From Candidatus Aenigmatarchaeota archaeon (GTDB lineage Archaea; Aenigmatarchaeota; Aenigmatarchaeia; QMZP01; QMZT01): DNA of 35,125 nucleotides. The stretch is taken from contig JAGGYQ010000026.1 in the NCBI GenBank assembly GCA_021162425.1, positions 1 to 35,125 on the forward strand, given 5' to 3'. Of this stretch, positions 19,696-28,688 are shown piece after piece. The position numbers were made by a program, and so were the translations under genes. Position 1 is the stretch's first letter; each line of letters starts with the position of its first letter. The notes beneath the pieces were generated by a model, which was not told the DNA's origin, made no database searches, and was given only the letters and a program-made list of their open reading frames with translations.

Positions 19696-20904
19696 TCATA
19701 TGAACATATAGCCAGACAAACCGGAGAAATAAACAATCGTAGGTATAAGCAGGAACCCCATCATATACGCGCGCCTGACGCCAAATGATATTGTCACCAA
19801 TCCTATGGACAAGCCGCATATCATCGTAATCAGACCCACGATCCCTGTCTGCAAAGTTATCGTTAACACAAGGAATATCATCACCATAAATGTGAGTCTT
19901 GAATAATTTATATTCGCCATTCTAATCGAGATTCGTTTCGCTATGTACAGGGTAGCGGCAGCCGAAAGTAGCGATGCTGCAATCGAAGATATTATAACAA
20001 GAAACATTAATCGCATACTAATCTCCCCAAACACCTGAGATATAAACCATGCAGCACCAGAACGTGTCTTACCGATTAAATAAAGACACATAAATGTAAA
20101 GAAAATATTTGATGTGTTTATACCGCCAAGGGCTATCATGAACTCTTTTATATCCGCCCTTAATATTTGGGAAGCTATAACACCTGCCTGCGATGAACCT
20201 ATTCCTGGCAGCAATGCAGAAAATACCCCAGCCAGCCATCCCGCTACACTCCCTTTAAACCAGTCACATTTGATATTCACATTATGTGTTTGTTTTGGTA
20301 TGTTTACACGTGAATACATACTAACAACAAGCGCGCTCATACCAAACATTCCCGTAAGCGAAGGGAAGAGTAATGTTTGAGAATTTGTGTTCAAAGCAAT
20401 TATCCCAAACAAGCCTGACATCACCAACACGAGCAATGCCTTCTTTCTTTTGCCCTTCTCGAAAAGCAACATCCATATAATAACTGCAATCAAAACAATG
20501 TGGATTATCGGCCTGATCGCACCATATACAATAGGCAGTATGAAGAATAAAAACGGCAAGCCTGTCACAACCAGTACCATACTACCAAGTCCTCCGACTA
20601 CTGTTAAAAAAACTGCCTCGTAACCCCTTCCATTCAAAAGCATTCTGTGCCCTGGCAAAATTGAGAGTATAGAATCCTCTTCTGGTGCGCCGAACAAAAT
20701 GGACGGGATAAAATCAACAAAAGTGTTCGCAACTGCCAAAGAAACTGCAAAGACAAGCAACGCTTCATTTCCCAATCCTTGAAAAAGAAATACACTCATC
20801 GCAACAAGGGTAAACACAGTATTCGGATGAAAGCCCGGGATAAGTCCTGTCGCTATCCCTACCAACACGCCCGATAAAAGACAGAGCAACAATACCGGAA
20901 ACAT
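19696..20904 (-). CDS. TctA-like (COG1784-type) membrane permease
   Basis: Multi-TM, GIATGLIPGFHPN repeated as GVFSALLPGIGSSQAG, SILFGAPEEDSILSILPGHRML. Confidence 0.8.
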   Translation of the reverse strand: MFPVLLLCLLSGVLVGIATGLIPGFHPNTVFTLVAMSVFLFQGLGNEALLVFAVSLAVANTFVDFIPSILFGAPEEDSILSILPGHRMLLNGRGYEAVFLTVVGGLGSMVLVVTGLPFLFFILPIVYGAIRPIIHIVLIAVIIWMLLFEKGKRKKALLVLVMSGLFGIIALNTNSQTLLFPSLTGMFGMSALVVSMYSRVNIPKQTHNVNIKCDWFKGSVAGWLAGVFSALLPGIGSSQAGVIASQILRADIKEFMIALGGINTSNIFFTFMCLYLIGKTRSGAAWFISQVFGEISMRLMFLVIISSIAASLLSAAATLYIAKRISIRMANINYSRLTFMVMIFLVLTITLQTGIVGLITMICGLSIGLVTISFGVRRAYMMGFLLIPTIVYFSGLSGYMFI

Positions 20905-20976
20905 TTATTTAATTTTAAGGTTTTGAACTTATTTTTTGCATGGATTGTATTTAAATAATTAACGTATATTTATACT

Positions 20977-21699
20977 ATGGTTGACGAAATCGGGATTTCA
21001 CGTGAAAGGCTTGCGAAGGAGATTGTGAGTGAAATAGTCCTCTCAGATACACCTGAAAAGGTTATGAAAAAATGGAGGGAAATTTTCAATTTCTCTCAGA
21101 AAAAACTTGCGAACCATATGGGTATCACGTCGTCCGTAATCTCTGATTATGAGTCAGGTAGAAGGAAATCTCCGGGTATAAGCATAATAAAAAGGTATGT
21201 CAACTCTCTTTTAAATCTGGATATAAAAAGAGGCGGTAGTGTTATAAAGACGTTCGTGCAGTCAAATACCCGTATCCCGCTCGCGAAAGCTGTGATAGAT
21301 ATAAGAGAATTCTCAAACGGTGTCAGTGTTTCAGACTTCTGTAAAGTTGTTAATGCATATGTTTTAACAAGAAAAGTTCCCGCGCTTGAGCGGAAAATAT
21401 ATGGATACACCATCATAGATTCTGTGAGGGCGATATCTGAATTGTCGTTTCACCAGCTAATCAGCCTTTACGGCTCAACCACGCAGAGAGCCCTGATTTT
21501 TACAGGCGTTACAACAGGGAAAACACCAATGGTTGCAATAAAGCTAACTAATCTCCAGCCTGGGCTGGTTGTTCTTCATGGAATAAGCAGGGTAGATGAA
21601 GTTGCAATGAACATAGCCGAAGCCGAAGGTATTCCTCTTGCTGTGACACGTTTGGAATCGATTGATGACGTTGCTCTATCGTTAAAGAAATTCACATAA
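20977..21699 (+). CDS. Archaeal HTH (Xre-type) transcriptional regulator
   Basis: WREIFNFSQKKLANHMGITSSVISDYESGRRKSPGISIIKRYV HTH plus conserved C-terminal domain; TATA-like TTTAAATAATT upstream. Confidence 0.85.
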   Translation: MVDEIGISRERLAKEIVSEIVLSDTPEKVMKKWREIFNFSQKKLANHMGITSSVISDYESGRRKSPGISIIKRYVNSLLNLDIKRGGSVIKTFVQSNTRIPLAKAVIDIREFSNGVSVSDFCKVVNAYVLTRKVPALERKIYGYTIIDSVRAISELSFHQLISLYGSTTQRALIFTGVTTGKTPMVAIKLTNLQPGLVVLHGISRVDEVAMNIAEAEGIPLAVTRLESIDDVALSLKKFT

Positions 21700-22369
21700 T
21701 TTTTTTTATTTCACATTTTATGTCTTTATCTATGGTAACCAGTCCATAATACCCTTCGTAGGAAACACCTGGGTAAAATATCACAGTATCACCCACCCTA
21801 TCCGTGCCGCTTGATTCGTGTATGTGAGCGGATATTGACAAAAGCGGCTGCGTCTTCTCTATGAATTCGCGAATGGCTTTCGACCCAACATGTTTGCCTG
21901 CTTCAATTCTGTCAACATTCGTTCCATAAGGTGGATTGTGTGTAACGAGAATGAACTTCCCACTCGTCTTCCTATGCAAACGCTCAAGGTTTGTTTTGAT
22001 TTCTTCCTCTGTTGGCTCGAACTTTGTATTGAATGGTGTAAGTGCTCCTCCAAAACCCATTATTTCAAATTTCCCTATTTTTTTTATCGTTCCGTGAATA
22101 TTCACGTTATACTCATCGAAGAGCTCCAAAATATCATACGGGTCGTGATTGCCCGGGACGCAGAAAACAGGTTTCTTGAAAGACAAAAGTTTTTGCAGGA
22201 TTATCTCGGCTATATCTACCTGTGAAAATCCTTCAGGGACATTGAACATATCACTAAAATCTCCAGGTGAAACAACAGCATCGAATCTTTCTTTCGATAA
22301 TTTTTCTATAACCTTGGATATCAACTCTACCTCACCATGCATATCCGCTATAACAAGCAGCCTCAACAT
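21692..22369 (-). CDS. Calcineurin-like metallophosphoesterase
   Basis: MLRLLVIADMHGE, VSPGDFSD, VPGNHDPYD, VTHNPPYGT, SAHIHES; start at internal Met 22369 preferred. Confidence 0.9.
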   Translation of the reverse strand: MLRLLVIADMHGEVELISKVIEKLSKERFDAVVSPGDFSDMFNVPEGFSQVDIAEIILQKLLSFKKPVFCVPGNHDPYDILELFDEYNVNIHGTIKKIGKFEIMGFGGALTPFNTKFEPTEEEIKTNLERLHRKTSGKFILVTHNPPYGTNVDRIEAGKHVGSKAIREFIEKTQPLLSISAHIHESSGTDRVGDTVIFYPGVSYEGYYGLVTIDKDIKCEIKKIM

Positions 22370-22394
22370 AATATAATACTGTACTTGTGATAAT

Positions 22395-23267
22395 TTAAAT
22401 TTTCTCGAGTAACACTTCTCCTTTCTTTGTTTTGTATATTGCATGCGTTCCTGGTGCTGTTGATATCACAACAACCCCTTTGTAATTTGCTGACCAGTTA
22501 TCCGTTCGGTTGAAAAGCCATATAAAATTAGGTATCTCCTTTATCAATGTTGTTTTCATATCGTTAATTTTAATTGTCCTTTTCTTTAGGAAATTTATGA
22601 CCTTCTCTTTGTCTGCGTTTGTTTTCAGCGCAATTGCCTTTATTTCTTCGTCACCCGCCCTTACTAACAGTTCTGCGAGGTCTGCTGTTATTTTTTTGCG
22701 GATATCTTGTATTGAAATTTCTGGCTCTTTCTTGTCCAATAGATGAATAGTAATGTCGCCGGTGCGTCTACCAACCTCTGTTAATGGTATGTCTGGCCAT
22801 ATTATTTTTTTCGCAAAAAAAATTCCATCTCGCGTGAAACCTGAGACCCCTAATACATCCCCTTTTTCTATATCATCGTCATTTGTGATGACAGGCACGC
22901 TTCCTGTCACATCCTCTATAACAAATCCGTTGTTTGTGATTTCGGCGACTCTTCCTATTATTGTTGATGATGGGAGTTTTTTTGCCTTGTCTATGGAGAC
23001 TGCGTTGATTTTTTTTAGTATGATTTCTTTAAGGGTGTTGTAGTTGTTTATTGTTTCCTCTATGAATTCATTTACATCCATTGTCTCTCTCTGCTTGTTG
23101 TTGACTACTATCTCGATTTTCTTTGGCATTTGTTTTTTTGTTTTTTTGTTAAGATGTTTGCTTAGAAATTCCATGTAGTTTTGTTCGTTTATGGTTTCGA
23201 GCTCTTCGGGGGAAAGAAGTATGTTGTGTTTCAAAAACTCCATTACTATACTCTTTTTGTCGACCAT
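22395..23267 (-). CDS. DNA polymerase D small-subunit (DP1)-like OB-fold protein lacking a recognisable phosphoesterase domain
   Basis: IIGRVAEITNNGFVIEDVTGSVPVITNDDDIEKGDVLGVSGFTRDGIFFAKKIIWPDIPL resembles the DP1 OB region; none of the DP1 metal-binding motifs seen in 290 aa. Confidence 0.6.
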   Translation of the reverse strand: MVDKKSIVMEFLKHNILLSPEELETINEQNYMEFLSKHLNKKTKKQMPKKIEIVVNNKQRETMDVNEFIEETINNYNTLKEIILKKINAVSIDKAKKLPSSTIIGRVAEITNNGFVIEDVTGSVPVITNDDDIEKGDVLGVSGFTRDGIFFAKKIIWPDIPLTEVGRRTGDITIHLLDKKEPEISIQDIRKKITADLAELLVRAGDEEIKAIALKTNADKEKVINFLKKRTIKINDMKTTLIKEIPNFIWLFNRTDNWSANYKGVVVISTAPGTHAIYKTKKGEVLLEKI

Positions 23268-23288
23268 AAGGTTAATTTTCTGTAAAAC

Positions 23289-24506
23289 TTAAAAAAACCA
23301 TGTGCTGAAAATGTTTTTGATTCTCTCCTTCACGTCCTTCGAAAGGTCAAGGTTTATTTCTCTTGTTCTTCCATATCTCCCTTTTGATATGACCTTGGCG
23401 TTAACCACACCGAACATATCAAGTTCTGATATGAGGTCTGAAACCCTTCGTTGCGTTAATGGTTTGAGATTATTTTTCTTACACAATCTTATATAGAAAT
23501 CGTACACGTCTCCTGTCTGTATATTTCTGTGTCCATCCTCTGCCAACATTAATATGGAGAGAAAGACACATTGAGATTGTTTCGGTTGGTTTTTTATTAT
23601 TTCGATTGTCTTGTCTGTGTCGAGCTTTTTCTCTGCCATATCAACATGTTCTTCGAGGACTTTATTGCTCCCCATTCTCTCTGCTATCTCACCTGACACC
23701 CTCAACAAATCCAGCGCTTTCCTTGCGTCACCGTGCTCCTGTGCAGCGAGCGCAGCACATTTGGCAACAACTGACTGCGTTACAGCACCAGGGAAAAAAG
23801 CCATTGCCACTCGCTCTGATAATATGTCTCGGAGCTCTGCTGCATTGTATGGCGGGAAAATCATCTCCTCTTCTGACAATGATGACTTGACACGTGGATC
23901 CAGTGTGTTTACGAATGATATGTTGTTTGAGATTCCTATCAATGTAAGTTTTGTTTCTTTTAGTTCTTGGTTTATTCTTGTTAGGTTGTACAGCACGCTG
24001 TCGCCTATCTTCTGGACAAGTGCGTCTATCTCATCCAAAACCAAGACTAAGTTGTATGCGTTTTCATTTAATATGTGGAAGAATTTTTTGTATACTTGCT
24101 CTGTCGGAAGACCTGTATATGGAACATCGACCCCAAAAGCTGAAATTATCTGTGAAACCATTCTGTATTCTGTATCGGCTACCCTGCTCATTTTACAGTT
24201 GATGTATATTGTTTTTATTTTGTTGTTTTTGTTTCTTTTTGCCACGTTTAACAATGTGTTGAGTGTGTGTTTTATACATAGTGTTTTTCCTGTTCCGGGT
24301 TTCCCATATATAAATATATTAGATGGCTTCTCGTCTCGCAAAATCGGCGCCAATATAAGGCCTAATTGTTTTATTTGATGTTCTCTGTGTGGTATGTTTT
24401 CGGGTGTGAATTGGATTGATAATATATCCTTGTTTTTGAATATTGTCTTCTTATTAATATAATTCTCAAAAATTTCATTTAAGGATATTTGGGTCATAAT
24501 TTCCAT
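23289..24506 (-). CDS. cdc6: Orc1/Cdc6 replication initiator
   Basis: AAA+ FIYGKPGTGKT, LVLVLDEIDALVQ, HGDARKALDLLRVSGEIAE, C-terminal winged helix; start may be the second Met at 24497 (MTQISLNEIF). Confidence 0.95.
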   Translation of the reverse strand: MEIMTQISLNEIFENYINKKTIFKNKDILSIQFTPENIPHREHQIKQLGLILAPILRDEKPSNIFIYGKPGTGKTLCIKHTLNTLLNVAKRNKNNKIKTIYINCKMSRVADTEYRMVSQIISAFGVDVPYTGLPTEQVYKKFFHILNENAYNLVLVLDEIDALVQKIGDSVLYNLTRINQELKETKLTLIGISNNISFVNTLDPRVKSSLSEEEMIFPPYNAAELRDILSERVAMAFFPGAVTQSVVAKCAALAAQEHGDARKALDLLRVSGEIAERMGSNKVLEEHVDMAEKKLDTDKTIEIIKNQPKQSQCVFLSILMLAEDGHRNIQTGDVYDFYIRLCKKNNLKPLTQRRVSDLISELDMFGVVNAKVISKGRYGRTREINLDLSKDVKERIKNIFSTWFF

Positions 24507-24561
24507 ATGAAATAAAGGTTTAAATTCTTAACACCCTCACCCTTCTATTTCGTTTGGAATG

Positions 24562-24588
24562 ATTTCTTATGGAACTTCCATAAGAAAT
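24562..24588. repeat. Perfect 13-bp inverted repeat with 1-nt spacer (paired mini-ORB)
   Basis: ATTTCTTATGGAA C TTCCATAAGAAAT; arms are exact reverse complements. Confidence 0.9.
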
Positions 24589-24593
24589 TTTAT

Positions 24594-24612
24594 ATTATAA
24601 CAGTGTTATAAT
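24594..24612. repeat. AT-rich inverted repeat (8-bp arms, 3-nt spacer) in the putative unwinding region
   Basis: ATTATAAC AGT GTTATAAT. Confidence 0.85.
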
Positions 24613-24711
24613 AATTATGATAGTTCAAAAAGACGAATTTTATATTTCCATAGGAAATTAAGGTCTGTGTGTTAAATCATTTGAATCTACACCCAAAAAT
24701 CAAACCACATG

Positions 24712-25890
24712 TCAAAGTCGATGGAATTCTTTATTTAAATATTTTTCAATTCGCTCAAATGCTTCAACTATCTTCTCATAAGATGTTGCATATGAGCATC
24801 TTATATAACCCTCACCATGTTTTCCAAACTCAGTTCCAGGAACAACAGCAACCTTTGCTTTTTCAAGAAGCAATTTTGAAAACTTAAACGAAGACATACC
24901 AAAACTTTTTATATTCGGGAAAACGTAAAAAGCACCTTTTGGCTCAATACATGAAAAACCTTGAATCTCATTCAACCGTTTAACTACATATTTCCGCCGT
25001 CTGTTGTATTCGCAAACCATTTCTTTGACCGCTCTCTGCGAACCCTTCAACGCTTTCAACGCGGCAAACTGCGAGACTGTGGGGGCGCATATTGTAGAGT
25101 AAATATGTATTTTTTTCATGGATTTGATCAACCATTCAGGTCCAGCTGCATATCCTATTCTGAAACCAGGCATTGCGTATGTCTTAGAGAATGTGTGCAA
25201 TGTCAATACTCTGTCTTCAAGGCCGTTCAACGAACCTATAGATACGTGTTTCACATCGTCGTAGATAAGTTTTTCATACGCTTCGTCCGATATTATTAGA
25301 AGATCATACTCGTTCGCAAAGTCAGCAATTTCTTCAAGTGTCCTCCGATCGAAAACAACCCCAGTAGGATTCGATGGCGTATTTATTATCATAACATTTG
25401 TTTTTTCAGGTATTATGACCTTTTTCGCTTTATCAATGTTGAACTGGAAACCATCGGACTCATGATGTGGTATTGGAAGAGGCATACCATTCAACAATTC
25501 AATGGTTGGTTTGTACCCAAGAAAACCAGGGTCAGGGAGCAACACACCCTCGCCTGGGTCTATTGTGGAGAGCAACGCAAGCAGAATAGCCTCTGTCGAA
25601 CCTGTCGTCACAATTATTTGTTCAGGCGAGACATCTATTTTATTTTCTTTTTTAAGTTTCTTACATATCACCTCTCGTAACTCCTCCCTGCCCTCTGGGG
25701 GCGAATAATGTGTAAAACCTTCCTTCAGTTTTTTACATGCAAAATTCACGATGGCAGGCGGTGAATCGAAATCAGGTTCACCCGGACCGAGTGATATGAT
25801 GTCTTTGCTCTCTTCTGCAATTCTAATAAGTTCACCTATTGTGGAAATGGGAAGCTCATCTCCACGCTCAGACATCAGACATCTTCTCAT
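24712..25890 (-). CDS. PLP-dependent class I/II aminotransferase (aspartate aminotransferase-like)
   Basis: SLGPGEPDFDSPP, NTPSNPTGVVFD, SDEAYEKLIYD, FSKTYAMPGFRIGY; internal Met 25890 (MRRCLMSERGDE) preferred. Confidence 0.92.
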   Translation of the reverse strand: MRRCLMSERGDELPISTIGELIRIAEESKDIISLGPGEPDFDSPPAIVNFACKKLKEGFTHYSPPEGREELREVICKKLKKENKIDVSPEQIIVTTGSTEAILLALLSTIDPGEGVLLPDPGFLGYKPTIELLNGMPLPIPHHESDGFQFNIDKAKKVIIPEKTNVMIINTPSNPTGVVFDRRTLEEIADFANEYDLLIISDEAYEKLIYDDVKHVSIGSLNGLEDRVLTLHTFSKTYAMPGFRIGYAAGPEWLIKSMKKIHIYSTICAPTVSQFAALKALKGSQRAVKEMVCEYNRRRKYVVKRLNEIQGFSCIEPKGAFYVFPNIKSFGMSSFKFSKLLLEKAKVAVVPGTEFGKHGEGYIRCSYATSYEKIVEAFERIEKYLNKEFHRL

Positions 25891-25995
25891 AATATAAAAA
25901 TTATCATAACACAATTTAAATCCCCACCGCATACAAAATCACAACCACACCGAAAAGCGCAATAAAAATTAATATCAAACACACAAATATTCTTT

Positions 25996-27372
25996 ATGCA
26001 AAAAATGGATTATTTCTTCAAACCAAAGAACGTTGCGATTATTGGGGCGTCGCGCGACCAAACAAAGGTTGGGCATGTTATATTCAGAAATTTTATAGAA
26101 GGCGGGTTTAAGGGGAAGGTCTTTCCCGTGAATGTTAAAGCAAATAAGATTCTCGGACGAAGATGCTATTCAAGCGTATTGGATATAAACGAGAGGATCG
26201 ATCTTGCAGTTGTTTGTATCCCGTCAAAAGTTGTACCGAACGTAATGGAGGAATGCGGTAAAAAGGGGGTTCATGCCGTCATAATAATAAGTGGGGGATT
26301 CAAAGAAGTAGGCAACAACGAGCTTGAGGAGAACACACGAGACATAGCCAAAAAACACCATATGAGGGTGATAGGGCCAAATTGCCTCGGGGTTTTTGAT
26401 TCACGGACAGGCGTTGACACAATATTCCTCCCGAGGTATAAGCTTGAAAGACCTGAAAAAGGTGAAATAGCGTTCATCACCCAATCAGGAGCGGTTGGCT
26501 CGGTTGTCCTTGACTGGATGGCGAAAAGAGGGTATAAGGTTTCGAAATTTATATCATACGGGAACGCGGTGGATGTAGACGAGGCAGACCTTATAGAATA
26601 CCTATCCAAAGACGACGAGACAAAGGTTATATGCGCGTATTTCGAAGGGGTCAAAGAGGGACGGAAATTCCTCAATGTATCAAAAAAAGTTACAAAAAGA
26701 AAACCGATAATTGTTCTAAAAGGCGGGACAACTAATGCGGGAACAAAGGCAGTTTCCTCACACACAGGTTCGCTTGCAGGGTCATTTGAAATCTACACAG
26801 CCGCGTTCAGACAATCGGGAATTATACAAGCTGATAACATGGAAGAGATTTTTGATTTCGCAAGGACCCTCTCCAAGCAACCGCTCCCGAAAGGTAGGCA
26901 CGTCCAAATAATAACGGACGGCGGAGGATTTGGGGTTCTGCTCGCGGACGAGATAATAAAAAACGGACTGGAACTAGCGGAAATGAGCAAAGAGAGTATA
27001 GAAAGAATGAGAAAAGAAATGCCGCCGTATGTTGTTCTAAAAAACCCGATAGATTTGACAGGCGACGCCGACACAGAGATGTATAGAAGGGTGTTGGAGT
27101 CCGCAATAAGCGACAGAAACGTTGATATGATAGGGTTAATAGTCCTGCTTCAGGTACCAAGACTTGGGGGAGATGTTGTAGAAACTGTAATAAACGCCTT
27201 CAAATCGAGCAACAAACCAATTTTTGTTATATCGGCTGGGGGTGAATACACCGAAGTACTGAAGAAATCACTTGAGGATTTTGGTGTGCCGACGTTTTCC
27301 TACCCTGAAAGCGCAGCAAGGTCAATGAAGATTTTATATGACTTTGCGCAAAAAAACAAGGCGAACAAATGA
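25996..27372 (+). CDS. Acetyl/acyl-CoA synthetase (ADP-forming) alpha subunit-like CoA-binding protein
   Basis: KNVAIIGASRDQTKVGHVIFRNF, GPNCLGVFDSRTGVD, ITQSGAVGSVVLDW, SSHTGSLAGS catalytic His region. Confidence 0.92.
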   Translation: MQKMDYFFKPKNVAIIGASRDQTKVGHVIFRNFIEGGFKGKVFPVNVKANKILGRRCYSSVLDINERIDLAVVCIPSKVVPNVMEECGKKGVHAVIIISGGFKEVGNNELEENTRDIAKKHHMRVIGPNCLGVFDSRTGVDTIFLPRYKLERPEKGEIAFITQSGAVGSVVLDWMAKRGYKVSKFISYGNAVDVDEADLIEYLSKDDETKVICAYFEGVKEGRKFLNVSKKVTKRKPIIVLKGGTTNAGTKAVSSHTGSLAGSFEIYTAAFRQSGIIQADNMEEIFDFARTLSKQPLPKGRHVQIITDGGGFGVLLADEIIKNGLELAEMSKESIERMRKEMPPYVVLKNPIDLTGDADTEMYRRVLESAISDRNVDMIGLIVLLQVPRLGGDVVETVINAFKSSNKPIFVISAGGEYTEVLKKSLEDFGVPTFSYPESAARSMKILYDFAQKNKANK

Positions 27373-28688
27373 GGAAAAATGTTTTAATAATGGGCGCTGC
27401 CGGAAGAGATTTTCACAACTTCAACATACTCTTCAGAAACAACAGAGAATACAACGTTGTTTGCTTCACAGCAGGACAGATACCAAACATAGCGAACAGG
27501 AGATATCCAAAAGAACTTACAGGTTACAAAAAAGGCATACCAATATACCCTGAAAAAAACATAAAAACAATTATAAAAAAATACAATATTCACGTCTGTA
27601 TCCTGTCCTATTCTGACCTCTCGTACAACGAAGTTATGAACAAGGCAAGTGATGTGAATTCTGCAGGATCGGATTTCCTCTTGGTAAGCCCATACAAGAC
27701 AATGATAAAGAGCAAAAGACCTACAATATCCGTTTGTGCCATTAGAACAGGCTGTGGAAAATCACAAACAACAAGAAAGATATGTTCGATTCTCAGAAAA
27801 ATGGGAATAAAAGCAGTCGTCATTCGACACCCAATGCCGTACGGTGATCTAAAAAAACAGATTGTCCAGAAATTCGCGAAAGAGGAAGACATGGAAAGAT
27901 ATAATTGCACAATAGAGGAAAGAGAGGAATATGAACAACACATAAAAAACGGGTTCACGGTGTTCGCTGGTGTGGATTATGAAAAAGTTTTAAAAGCAGC
28001 TGAAAAAGAGGCAGATGTTATTATATGGGACGGCGGGAACAACGACACACCTTTCATCAAACCAGACCTTCATATAGTCGTTGCAGACCCGTTCAGGCCA
28101 GAACATGCCATAAAATATTATCCAAGCGAGACAAACGTTGCAATGGCAGACGTCATCGTTATAAACAAAGAAAATACAGCAAAAAAACGCGAAATAAACA
28201 AGACGGTCGCGGTTGTTAAAAAAATAAATAAAAAAGCGATACTTATTCATGCTGACTCCGTTATAGAGGCAGAAGAACCATCTTTAATAAAGGGTAAGAA
28301 GGTCTTGGTCATCGAAGACGGTCCGACATTAACACACGGCGAAATGAGTTTTGGTGCTGGTTTTATAGCTGCAAAAAAATACAAAGCAAAGGCGATAGTT
28401 CAGCCAAAAAAATATGCGTGCGGCTCAATAAGGAAATTGTATGAGAAGTATCCGCATCTTCGGAATGTCTTGCCTGCAATGGGTTACAGCAAAGAACAGA
28501 TAAAAGATATGGAGAAAACCATAAATAGATCGCCATGCGATACGGTCGTTGTGGCAACGCCAGCCGACATCACAAAATTAATGAACATAAGAAAACCTGT
28601 TGTGAGGGTAAGTTATCATCTCAAAGAGAAGGGGGCTCCCAACCTCGAAGATGTTGTGAAGAGTTTTTTGAGGAGAATGAAAATCTAA
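27369..28688 (+). CDS. COG2403 / cyclic 2,3-diphosphoglycerate synthetase-like predicted nucleotide-binding protein
   Basis: VLIMGAAGRDFHNFN, VCAIRTGCGKSQTTRKI, VIIWDGGNNDTPF, VIEDGPTLTHGEMSFGAG. Confidence 0.8.
   Translation: MRKNVLIMGAAGRDFHNFNILFRNNREYNVVCFTAGQIPNIANRRYPKELTGYKKGIPIYPEKNIKTIIKKYNIHVCILSYSDLSYNEVMNKASDVNSAGSDFLLVSPYKTMIKSKRPTISVCAIRTGCGKSQTTRKICSILRKMGIKAVVIRHPMPYGDLKKQIVQKFAKEEDMERYNCTIEEREEYEQHIKNGFTVFAGVDYEKVLKAAEKEADVIIWDGGNNDTPFIKPDLHIVVADPFRPEHAIKYYPSETNVAMADVIVINKENTAKKREINKTVAVVKKINKKAILIHADSVIEAEEPSLIKGKKVLVIEDGPTLTHGEMSFGAGFIAAKKYKAKAIVQPKKYACGSIRKLYEKYPHLRNVLPAMGYSKEQIKDMEKTINRSPCDTVVVATPADITKLMNIRKPVVRVSYHLKEKGAPNLEDVVKSFLRRMKI

Larger units (their letters stand above)
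24500..24665. other. Candidate replication origin: ORB/mini-ORB elements plus AT-rich region upstream of orc1/cdc6
   Basis: Plus 24500-24520 TTTCCATATGAAATAAAGGTT; minus 24540-24560 ATTCCAAACGAAATAGAAGGG; head-to-head pair 24562-24588 ATTTCTTATGGAA-C-TTCCATAAGAAAT; plus 24645-24665 TTTCCATAGGAAATTAAGGTC; AT-rich 24587-24645. Confidence 0.75.

Noticed and set aside
21692-22369. Metallophosphoesterase as the split-off catalytic half of DP1
   Set aside because: Motifs and organisation (LLVIADMHGE...GNHDPYD...HIHES) look like a stand-alone ICC/YfcE-type phosphoesterase complete in itself, not the DP1 domain
23611-24378. 255-aa plus-strand ORF antisense to orc1/cdc6
   Set aside because: Ser/Phe-rich shadow ORF opposite conserved AAA+ motifs
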